This document shows, piece after piece, positions 54,424 to 64,000 of a DNA stretch of 64,000 nt (within the stretch, counting starts at the first letter, position 1; every line of letters begins with the position of its first letter). The notes beneath the pieces are model-generated. The model saw only the letters and a list, made by a program, of their open reading frames with translations, had not been told where the DNA came from and made no database searches. Source of the DNA: Stramonita haemastoma (lineage: Eukaryota > Mollusca > Gastropoda > Neogastropoda > Muricidae). The DNA lies in contig CM060322.1 in the NCBI GenBank assembly GCA_030674155.1, forward strand, positions 56,970,994 through 57,034,993, given 5' to 3'. Both the position numbers and the translations under genes were made by a program.

Positions 54424-54679
54424 TAAGGGGGGGAGGAAGAGGGGTGGGGGGTGAAAATGATCAAAAGCATTGTCCCTGTCTGTAAATCATCCACTTATGA
54501 GCAATGTTACTTAAGCTCTGAATTCATCCTCACCAGCACTCCCTTGACCAAAATGGTCATCTGAGAGGGATGCAGGATGCATTGGTTGGTGATTTAGTCT
54601 GACCTTTAACTTAGTCTAAGCCAAATAATTACCATGTATATTTTTCTTCTTCTTTGAAAGCTCAAACAGGAAGGAGCCA

Positions 54680-54945
54680 TTGTCTGTCATATATACGCAA
54701 AACTGTGTTGTGCTGCTGTTAAGTGCCTAACAAGTTAGGCCTAGTGCAGCTGACTTTAAAAATGGTTACCTTTCAAGACTTTGTGCAAACAAAAAAAAGT
54801 AGAGAATGGACCAAGAAGACAGAAAACAGACAAAAAGGAGGCCACAGGAAGAAAGGGAACAAAGGGAACAGATGAATAGAAAAGAGGGAATTCCAAGCAC
54901 AAAATTTCCAGAAGGTTGGAATGATCAGGCCCCCAGGCTCCCCAC
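54680..54945 (+). repeat. Repeat E
   Basis: It has attgtctgtcatatatac, gttaagtgcctaacaagtta, aatggaccaagaagacagaa and gagggaattccaagcac. Confidence 0.72.
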
Positions 54946-56381
54946 GGAGAAAAATTACATAATTATATACACATAAAAATACATCATGCAAAACCCCATT
55001 TCTTACAAACTTTTTTCCCCCATTGACATCATACTGTATACATATATACCACTAAAAGCATGCAGGACTTTTATTCATAGTGTGCATGTTTGAACACATT
55101 CATGATGTGTATATAATATACACTGGATGTTGAAAGAACATAAAAAAATAACATCATGCAGTTATGAAAAGTGTGTATGTATACACCTTTGACGGGTTGG
55201 ACTGGAGAGACATACACTAACTGCAAAATGATATCTTTAAGTGAGGCAAAATGATGACTGTAAAATTTTTACACAGAAACAAAACAGCAGCTCGCAATAA
55301 CGTTCCAAAGCAATCTTGCCAAATGGGTTAACATCTGTTGTACCCGACCAAGCCAAATGCAACAGCTTGCCACAAAGTGAGAAATCATCAAAGAAAAAAA
55401 ACCCAACCCCAAAAAACCTTTCACAGATAAAAAAAATGTTTAAAAAAAAAAAAGATGATAATATACACATTAATACAGTTTTGGACTGACTTCTACATTA
55501 TAACATGAATGTAAATGAATGACAAAATATCATATTATGAAATCAGACAGATATAAAGTTGGGGTTAAAAGAATTCTTATGCCCGTATGAAGAACAGCAA
55601 TATTATAAACACGAACTCTATAAAAAAATTTAAAAAAAAACACTACCCAAAGTAATCTATTTATTGACACTTCTAGCTCTAGCTAATCTTCCTGATCAAT
55701 TTATAAAAAAAAACTCTGAAAACCCAGGGTTTGATATTTGTGTGGAAAAATAAATGGGACTGTACGTAATAACAGGGAAATTACTAGAAATAGAATATAA
55801 GAAAAAAAAAAGGGCGGTATAGGATTTCCCAATATAAACTGTTTCACACAGCCATCAATTTAAAACTATACTGGATATGAAAATTCAAAAACTACAAGCA
55901 ATAAATCGAAATCTGACAATGAAACATTATAATCCTGATACTGAAAATATGCCTTACTTTCAACCAGGTTATTTTTTAAAATCTATAACAAGAGCAACAC
56001 ACCTTTAGGAACAACAGATTTAATAAAACTTTCTGCAGCGAAACTGAACCAACCACTTCAACAAAAATTCTGACAGAACCGTTGTTTTTTCTATGACAGA
56101 GTTGTTTTCAGAATACTCTTTTAAAGAAATGAATGGGTAGGGCATAACGTGTACAGTACAGGAAATTTGTGCAGAGAAGATGAAAGGTTCTTGTCATATC
56201 AAGAATTTACCAACAAATACAATAGTTGTAGTTTTCTATGCTACGGTATCTTTATTTAAAAGATAAAAAAACAACACAAAAACCTTTTGAAGTAATTTAA
56301 ACACAGATTGAGAATAACAATCAAACCATATTTCTCAAAAGCACTAGAACTTAACATTAACAGGCAAAGTAGACAAAACTA

Positions 56382-56797
56382 TATGTGACGCTCCAGCACG
56401 AAATGAGTCGCTTAGCACATTGCCCAATTTTGCGCTAGGAGCCATTACAGGCAGATGGGGGTCAAGTTGTCAATTTTGAGATTTTGATTGATTATCAAAC
56501 TATGTCCGTTTATCTACCTTATAATAAAATATCAAGGCATAGTTTTTATTCCTTTTGCTTTTAACTGTGTTTTGAAAATACCCTGACAACCTTTTACGAA
56601 AGTTAACTTGCCCGTTTCTCATTTTGTCACATCTTGCAGTCTATCATTTCAATTTGTAATATCTTTGCACAGAATTGTCTGATTTTCAATCTGTTTTTTG
56701 TATTGGATAGCCCTTTTATTGCAGATTAGTAGCTTGTCAATAACTAAAAATTGACCTCTAGTGCAATGCGACTCCTTATGTGGTGGAGCGTCACATA
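56382..56797. mobile_element. MITE-like element with terminal inverted repeats
   Basis: The left end TATGTGACGCTCCAGCACGA and the reverse complement of the right end TATGTGACGCTCCACCACAT match over about 24 of 30 bases. The interior is AT-rich and non-coding. TA flanks both ends, as expected for TA-targeting DNA transposons. The right end also occurs at 16416-16480. Confidence 0.75.
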
Positions 56798-57139
56798 TTA
56801 TGATATTATTGTCAGAGATACTCCCATCAACCCCCTCTCCCCCCTCCTTCCCAAACTGTGCCCAAATATTGTCAAAAACAGATTTAAAAAACTTAATGCC
56901 AAAATTAACTGACACACCTTTAAAAACAACAACAAAGACTTAAAGCATAGGACAAATTAAAGTGAAATGGTTTTATACAATGAGATAATACACAGAATTC
57001 TTGCCACTAATGCAATGGTGCTGTCCATGAAAGTACACCCTGATGATTGATGTAGTTTATGTCATCTTTAAAACGCTAGCATACAGCACATTATTTGGAT
57101 ATATTAGTAATTAATTATTTATCTATTCATACCTCTTTG

Positions 57140-57430
57140 TGTGACAGCAGATTTCTCTGCATCAAATTCGGGCTGCTCTCCCTTGGGAAAGCATATTGCC
57201 ACAAGTGCAGTGCCCACCCATTTTTGGGGATTGTTTTTTCTGTCTGCAATTGATTTGTTTTCCTATCAGAGTGGCTTTCTTCTACATAATTTTGCCAAGG
57301 ACAACCCTCTTGTTGCTGTGGATTCTTTTACGTACACTAAATAATGATGTGTAACACACGGGACTGCGGTTTATCGCCTCATCCAAAAGACCTAGCACCC
57401 AGACCACCACTCATGATCGAATGGATGGGG
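57140..57430 (+). repeat. Repeat I
   Basis: Nearly colinear with 31048-31345 but preceded by AT-rich DNA rather than a CT tract, which supports cacagcagatttctctgc being inside the element. Confidence 0.8.
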
Positions 57431-58784
57431 GAAAAGTTTTGGGCCCAAAATGTATGTTTGTCAAAGTTTTTTGTTACGACTTTTAAGATTTCAATAACAG
57501 CTGTTTGTGTACATTACTACTTTCTCCCTCAGTGAACGTCTGATATCTTGGGAAATGGTGATCACTTTCAATAAGATGAAATATTTGACTTTTATTTATT
57601 ATCTTAATTGCAAAATGTTATGATACTGACTCACTGCCACTTATCTCTCACATTGCATGCAAATTTGCTCTAACCCACATGTGACCACAATCAATCTGTT
57701 GTACTTCCCAAGCCAACAGCCCAAATGGAGCTGTCCACATAAGACTATCAATAAGCTACGGTTGGTCCACTATCCTGCACAGCTGATTCGCCCCGATTGT
57801 ATGCTTACACCTGGTCAATGATTTGCAGACTTTTACACAAGCATGACCACTTTTAGTTTTACCCAGCCTTATGCAGCAAACAGTAAAATACATTTTAAAA
57901 AATTGTGGAATATTAAATTTTTTTTAATCATGTTTAGGCTATCTGCATTTTCATTATCAAGTGAGCTATAACTAAACAAAAAAGATATTATATCTTAGGA
58001 TCTCTGACTTGCATCTACAATTTGATTCATTCCCCCTCTTCTTTTATCTTCAGAGATTACTGTGTTTTTTGGTTCCAAACTGCTGTTTTTATTATTGTAC
58101 ACATTAAATGGAGAAAAAAAATCACACAAGACCTCTTCTTAGGAGTATTCATGAAGGTTGAAATTACAATGGAAAGAATTTTTTTTTCTACAGCAGCACA
58201 AGTAGAAAATTACCAAATAAAATAGGTCAGGGGCAAACTAGTGGAGAGCACAGAGAAAAGTCAACTTAAAAAAAATCCGCAAGCCATAAAAAATGCGTAA
58301 TTGGTAAACCTAGATCTGCATAAGGTATGAGAGCTTTTTCACTTCTCAATATTTCCCCCTGTTCCTTGGCTGGAGCTTGGAGGTTCACCAACAGTGCGAT
58401 TTTGTGAATGTGACTGTTTCTGTCTACTAAGGTGGCCACATTCCAACTTTGAGGATTTTCCAAATAAACTTATGCTTTTCTGTGGTATCAAAACTACCTC
58501 GCCTGTCTGTGTCTGTAAAAAGTCGATTTGTTTTTTCAGCTGATTTTAAAACCCCAAATGATACAGTATTGAAATACCCACCTCAACCCCTTCCCCCCCT
58601 TTTTTTTAAAAGGAAAAAAAAAAAGAATAAGACCGACACCAGATCACAAAAGCAAAAACAAAAAAGCAGGTGGGGAGCAAAAAAAAACTATTAGTTTTAT
58701 CTATCTTTTAAAAAATAAAATTTGAAATTATATCTTCATCCTTCCCCCCTCCACACACAGTCTCTCTCTCTCTCCTCTCTCTCT

Positions 58785-59128
58785 GGGGGACAGGGTAGCC
58801 TGGTGGTAAGAGTGATGTGCATTGTGCACCTGATTTACTGACCCACATTCAAATCTCATTCAAGACAATTTTTTCTCTGGAGTTAACATCAGTGTTGTCT
58901 CCCCAAAAGTCCTTTTAATGAAACAATAAACCAAGATCCCGTGTGTGAACACAGGCAGAACATCTAGTGCACATGTTAAAAGCTGTTCCGCTTTACAGAA
59001 GAGTAGGCCATTGTGTGCCAGCCAGTGGGAATGAATAGCAAAATTTACAAAACTGCATACACACAGTGACTGGATGTAAAAAAGCACACGAGTGCTTATT
59101 CCATTATCCTCCAAATAAAAAAAAAACA
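58785..59128 (+). repeat. SINE-A
   Basis: The head is cagggtagcctggtggtaag; the core has ctggagttaacatcagtg, cagaacatctagtgcacatg and acaaaactgcatacacacag. Confidence 0.78.
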
Positions 59129-59305
59129 AAAACAAATGTCTCTCTCTCATTCTCACATATGCGCGCATGCGCGCGCACACACACACACACAAAATCTTAG
59201 ACTAGGGATAGAAAAAGTCAGCTAAATAAATGCAGATGTGTTAAGATAAGGCATACATTGACATGTCATTTCTGCTGTATACATATAACACACACACACC
59301 TTAGT

Positions 59306-59682
59306 AGGGGGGGCGGATAGCCTAGTGGTCAGAACATTGCGCTGGCAATTTGAAGACCCGGGTTCGAGTCCGGTCGAGGAAATTTTTCTTCCTGGAGTTA
59401 ACATCAGTGCTGACTCCACTCTCCCCAAAAAAGTCCTTCGGATGAGACTTTAAACCGAAGCCCCGTGTGCGAACGCACGCAGAACATCTTGCGCACACGT
59501 TAAATCCTGTTCCGCTTTTCGTAAGAGTAGGCCATCGTGTGCCGGTGGGAACAGATGACAATATTTACAAAACTGCATACACACGGGGACCGGATGAAAA
59601 AAAGCACATGATTGCTTATTCTGTTATCCTCGATATAAAAGAATATATAAAAGAATAAATAAATAAAATAAATAAAAATAAA
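59306..59682 (+). repeat. SINE-A, best full-length copy
   Basis: Box A ggatagcctagtggtcagaa and box B cccgggttcgagtccggtc are intact. The core has tccttcggatgagactttaa and tgtgccggtgggaacagatg, and the tail is (AAAT)n. CpG sites are well preserved, suggesting youth. Confidence 0.88.
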
Positions 59683-60455
59683 CACACACAAACACACACA
59701 CATGCACTCTCTCTCTCTCTCTCTCTCTAAAATTCAAAGAGCTCATAATACAGTCCTTTAAAAATTAACCAATCAGTAAACTTGTACAGTAATTTCAACT
59801 TACCCAGCTTACTCTTTTTTGAATTTTTTTTTTATTGCTATTCCTAAGTACCCAGTGCAATATACTTTTTTTTTCATGCATAAATAAAAAAGCAAAATAT
59901 GTTGCTCCTTTCCACCCTCTTCAGAAAGCATGAATTTTTGCCTTGTATATGAAAAGAATGCACTATTTTATCAATATTCAAACATTTGTGATATAGTAAC
60001 TAAGTAAGGTAAAGTAAACTGTGTAAAAGAGGATAATATTATCCAAAACTAAGAATATTTTTCACTCAATTGCGAAAAAAGCATAACCTTACATTTAAAC
60101 ATCCCTGCACTTTTATTATTCTGAATAATTGTGATGAATATTTAAACAAAATGACTGGCCATGAAAAGTTGCACACAATGTATTCTAACTTCTATATTCA
60201 ATAATATGCCCTGTGGCTGATATGCTAAAGGGAAAGACTTAAAAATTTACATACTACGAACACTTCACTAAAATGCAATTTTTCAAGTGCCATAATGAAA
60301 TACAACTGTTCTTTCTCTTTTCCTTAACCCTTTCATGCCACACCATTTCATGCTAAGTGTTAGTGCTATTCAAATCAATTCACCAGGGGTTTTTGGGTCC
60401 AGGGGTAGAGGTACAGCAATAAAGTATAAACAACAAAATGCTGACCATTCGACTG

Positions 60456-60458
<3 letters not shown>

Positions 60459-60490
<32 letters not shown>

Positions 60491-60606
60491 TCCTGGGCTA
60501 GAGCAATGAAGTTAACTTACAAATGGTGAAATTTGTGCGTATTATATATGCAACCATTTTTGCCCACCTTTAAGGCTTTAATCAAGACAGCCGCATTCCG
60601 ACTTCA
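60459..60606 (+). repeat. C29 run joined to repeat D
   Basis: A poly-C of 29 directly precedes ttcctgggctagagcaatga of repeat D. A 46-bp inverted SINE-B end fragment follows (60606-60652), then an inverted SINE-A (60660-60940). Confidence 0.8.
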
Positions 60607-62357
60607 GGTTAAGTTAAAAGTTAAAGTCTGTCCCGAGCCTAAGGCTCATCAGTGTGCATGTGTTTTAAACATTTTTATCATCCCTTCCTGCCAGCAAGCA
60701 TGGCTTACTCTTCTGAAAAGCAAAACAAGTTTTAACACGTGTACAAGGTGTTTGCATGCGTTTACACACAGGACCTTAATTTATAGTTGCATCTGAAGGA
60801 TTTTTGGGGAGTGGAGTTGGTATGAATGTTACTCAACTCCCAACAGAAAAATCCCTTCAATGAGAGCCTAAGCTGTGGCTTGATCCTGGGCTGTCAGATC
60901 ATGAGCCCATCACTTTAACCCCCAGGTTATTTCCCCTTTGACTGTGAATGAATCATGCTGCTTATGAGAACTCCAAACAAGATAAAATGCTGTCAATTAT
61001 ACTGGAAAACTCTGAAGATTAGAGTAGGGAATATATACTTATCATGATGGGGACTTTTCCTGTCATGTGTCACTTTTACTTCGGCATGCAAAAACGTGAA
61101 AACTATAGCCGTAATGGGGCATTTACACTGTTGTGCTTGTAGGCATGGTCACATGTGGGCATCATGGATTCACACTGACACGTTCATAGTAGTTAGCCTG
61201 TCTTGGGCAATTGGTTGTCAAGAGTAATTCTAATTATGGTGGCTAGTACTTGTTGAGGATAAACTGCTGCTGTGACAGTATGAGGGAGCTCTTAGTCCTT
61301 TACTAATAATTAGAGCATTTGATCCGTAGTTAATGCTATCATTATTATTGTCATCATAACCATCTCCATCATGAGCCTTTTCATCATGAACACTATTACC
61401 ATTAATGTTATTTCTACTGCCACTGCAAATTCTACTTCTCAAAGTATAACATGATTAAATGACACCCAAAACAATGTTAATACAGTTACTGCTACTATGA
61501 TTTAAACTTTTTATTGCTTTATTTTGTATTACTATCACCATATTTGCTTCCACTCTGTCCTTAATATGTTCAAAGCTATAGATAAACATCTTAATGCATG
61601 ATAGCTCATATACAAACTGCAAAGGCCTGAACACATTTTTTTTTCTACTTCTAATCTAAGTTCTCTACATGACATCATTGACATGTTATCACTCTTAGCA
61701 CATTTCTCCAGAATCAAGTTGGTTTTTGTCACTAAGAACTTTGCCACTGCGTAAAAAATTTCCTGCAGATTATTTACAGCTTTCGCCTACAAGTTCCTGT
61801 TCAAACAATTAATTTCACTGATCTGATTTAACGCATTTAAATTTTTTTTTTTCATTTCTTGGCTAGAGGGAGAGCTCTGAGGTTCACTAATTGAGATTTT
61901 GCATATTGAACAGTTTTTTTTTTTTTTTTTTACTCACAGACATTATGATAGCCAATCTAATCCAATCATGTTGTTTATAAAATTTTATAGCCCTACCAAC
62001 CACACAGGCCATATCGGTGCTGTCACCTCCAATGGGGTTTGAACCACCACACACTTTCAACCAAGAATTTTTGCTTTTCAGGCAAGCACGTTATCAGAGC
62101 ACCGATCCATTTGAAAGAAAATCCATAACTGAACATGTGAATTTTTTTTCACCATAGCCAGAATCTATATTCTAGTTTTGCCATATAATCACAGTTATCC
62201 AAGTAATCACATGCACATATGCTCATGAAATAAGACTTTTTAAAATGTCTTATTTCTGGCCTTATTGATTAAAAAAAAATTGTTTATAATCTATATAAAT
62301 TACAATAAGCTAATATATGTCTTTTCTAGTCAATGGTCTTATAACATTGTATTGATT

Positions 62358-62358
<1 letters not shown>

Positions 62359-62427
<69 letters not shown>

Positions 62428-62516
62428 TGTGTGCATGCGCGCGCATGCAGGTGTAAATAATAATTTAATTACTTGTCTTTTCTAGGTCAATGGTTTTAAT
62501 AACATTGCATTCCTAC

Positions 62517-62579
<63 letters not shown>
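62359..62579. repeat. (GT)n, (GTGC)n and a second (GT)n array
   Basis: GT changes to GTGC units at about 62391, then gcatgcgcgcgcatgc, a perfect palindrome. A second GT array spans 62519-62579. Confidence 0.92.
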
Positions 62580-62581
<2 letters not shown>

Positions 62582-63609
62582 GAATGTTTGAACTAATATA
62601 GAATGTAGAGCTCTATCTTGTGTCTTTTGAGATTATGATTTGTATTAATATGCCTGTCAGTATTGTAATTGCCCTCCAAGGGACGATGAAAGTGTTTTTG
62701 GTTTTGACTAAACAAAAAATGTCTTCAGCTATAACTGTGTAAGTGAGCATGTATCTGAAGTATTCAAGTATGCACTTCATGAATAACAGAGCAAAACAAT
62801 CAGCTGTTTAGAGTAAAAATGCAGAATATTACAGTGGACGAGTTTATGGGAAAGTTGTGAGCCCTCCCCCATAAAAAAGGATGCACCCCCTGAAACTTTA
62901 TGACACAAAAAAATCCAGAAAAAGATCTCTTGAAATAAAAACCTAATAAAAAAAATCATGCATGAAAACAAAATAAAAAAATTCCTTTAATCTTTATTGC
63001 AAAAAATAAAAAAGAACCAGTCAAGAAAAAAGTGTTGGCAGCTTAACCGTGTGAATCTAAGTGGAAAGTCTTCCAAAATGTTTAGGACCATTATCATGTA
63101 ACAAGACTGTCTTAGACAAACTTAGAAAAAAAATCACAGGGAAGTTATTTTACACAGATTTTTGTGGGTATATGCAGCCACCCCCCTAATAAAGGATTAG
63201 TAAATCAAATGCAGACGCATACTAGCTCCAGGAACACCAATCAGGATTTCTGGCAGTTTGTCACCTGTGGCTGGTTTACAGTACAAATGTACTTGATCAA
63301 CTGTTGCTGTGCTTTCAAGTTCAACCCACTAATTTTACCTCAAATGCAAACACTAGATATGTCCACTGCGATCAAATATGAAACATTTGCTGCATTAACT
63401 TATTCTAACTTAACAAAACCAAGGCAGACCCATTAGTGGCATTACTTTATCCTATTATAGTATTAAAAAAAAAAAAAGTTTGACACAAGATGCCAATGGG
63501 CAATTCAGCAGCACCCCTTCCCACACATTCTAAACTCCCCACGCAATTACAAAAAAATCCTAGCACAAGGCATATAACAAGCTTCGAGGCGAAAAAAAAT
63601 CATTTTTGA

Positions 63610-63960
63610 CTTATTCTTGATTACTGGAACCAGTTCTGTTTATCACCGCTGCCCTGGTAACAGGTGGATCACAACTGACAGTGACCGCATTATTGCGAAA
63701 CGGTCTGTAATTTATGTCGGGTTCACCAGACACCGATGCTCACAAAATTTAGCAGTATTTGTAACGCTGAAAGGTTTTGAAGAACTGAGAATTATGTGAA
63801 ACTTTAATAAGTCTTTATCAACTTCTCCGAGAAGTCAGATGACGTCCGCCCTACCGAGTGCAAGTCAGACCTGCGCTCAGCCTCAGCCCCGCATCATGTA
63901 AACAAGACTACAGCCAGACTGGCGCCGCCTATCTTTCTTCGATTCTCTCACTTATAGAAT
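63610..63960. promoter_or_regulatory. CpG-richer block, candidate promoter
   Basis: About 18 CpG fall in 350 bp, against almost none in the preceding kilobases. A CRE-like TGACGTCC lies at 63840-63847 and GGCGCCGCC near 63922. The density resembles the FBXO4/DPH2 gap. It could be the start of the minus-strand gene ending at 51682, or of a gene to the right. No coding exon is visible. Confidence 0.35.
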
Positions 63961-64000
63961 ATACAACGTGTACACAATTTCGTTGTCAAAACATCAAACT

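Larger units (their letters stand above)
54293..63609. other. Probable intron or upstream region of the 51.7-54.3 kb gene
   Basis: No exon could be supported. It holds (GT)n at 54351-54423, SINE-E (54680-54945), long AT-rich unique sequence (55-56.3 kb), a MITE (56382-56797), a family I repeat (57140-57430), family D fragments, two SINE-A copies (58785-59128, 59306-59682), a poly-C run, and two (GT)n arrays near 62.4-62.6 kb. Confidence 0.5.

Noticed and set aside
53490..54494. Start of the large minus-strand protein inside the (GT)n array at 54351-54423
   Set aside because: A good 3' splice site at 54293 separates the coding part from the microsatellite-derived THTHT stretch.
59306..59375. 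tRNA gene at the SINE-A head
   Set aside because: The same head recurs on many copies with the same downstream body; it is a retroposon promoter.
61535..61747. 70-codon minus-strand frame, a possible exon of the right-hand gene
   Set aside because: No family similarity, no convincing splice sites, and AT-rich local composition.
63617..63799. 60-codon plus-strand frame in the CpG-rich block
   Set aside because: It has no initiating ATG in context and no recognised similarity; it is better explained as promoter or untranslated sequence.

Overview
This is a 64-kb piece of an animal nuclear genome. It has split genes with GT-AG introns, abundant (GT)n/(AC)n microsatellites and many tRNA-derived SINE-like repeats. 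The repeat style and gene set suggest an invertebrate, plausibly a mollusc; that assignment is inference. No CRISPR arrays, bacterial genes, rRNA genes or genuine stand-alone tRNA genes were seen.

Layout. (1) 1-12.7 kb, + strand: the 3' part (14 exons) of a DOCK6/7/8-type (zizimin-related) Rho-family guanine nucleotide exchange factor, covering the DHR-2 catalytic region to the stop codon at 11902-11904, with a probable poly(A) signal at 12650. (2) 12.7-19.0 kb: repeats between two convergent genes. (3) 19056-25495, - strand: a complete six-exon FBXO4 orthologue (F-box plus GTPase-like C-terminal domain). (4) 25496-25839: a CpG-richer 344-bp gap, probably a bidirectional promoter. (5) 25840-35395, + strand: a complete six-exon DPH2 orthologue (505 codons, diphthamide synthesis on eEF2), with a poly(A) signal at 35570. 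(6) 37.1-51.7 kb: about 14.6 kb without convincing coding sequence, possibly a very long 3' UTR of the next gene. (7) 51682-54292, - strand: one large terminal coding exon of an unrecognised protein with repeated DSPPVL motifs. (8) 54.3-63.6 kb: repeats and AT-rich DNA, probably intron of that gene, ending in a CpG-richer block (63.6-63.96 kb) that may be its promoter.

The exon calls are cross-checked by reading phase. Almost every boundary joins in phase, and the exceptions point to missing bases: DOCK exons 3, 9 and 10, FBXO4 exon 4, and two places in the 51.7-54.3 kb exon. FBXO4 exon 2 is also out of phase but needs one base fewer or two more. The deletion bias suggests assembly error more than gene decay, above all at 7.2-8.3 kb, where a SINE copy lying between two broken exons is compressed in the same way.

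The repeats fall into at least nine families, labelled A to I here, plus one inverted-repeat (MITE-like) element. DOCK, FBXO4 and DPH2 are housekeeping or signalling genes with no shared pathway; only the FBXO4/DPH2 promoter sharing is a plausible functional link. I found no clear novel multi-gene system. The most interesting points are SINE copies abutting splice acceptors, the possible 14.6-kb 3' UTR, the repeated SPPVL motif protein, a 22-bp minisatellite with higher-order structure, and the error patch.
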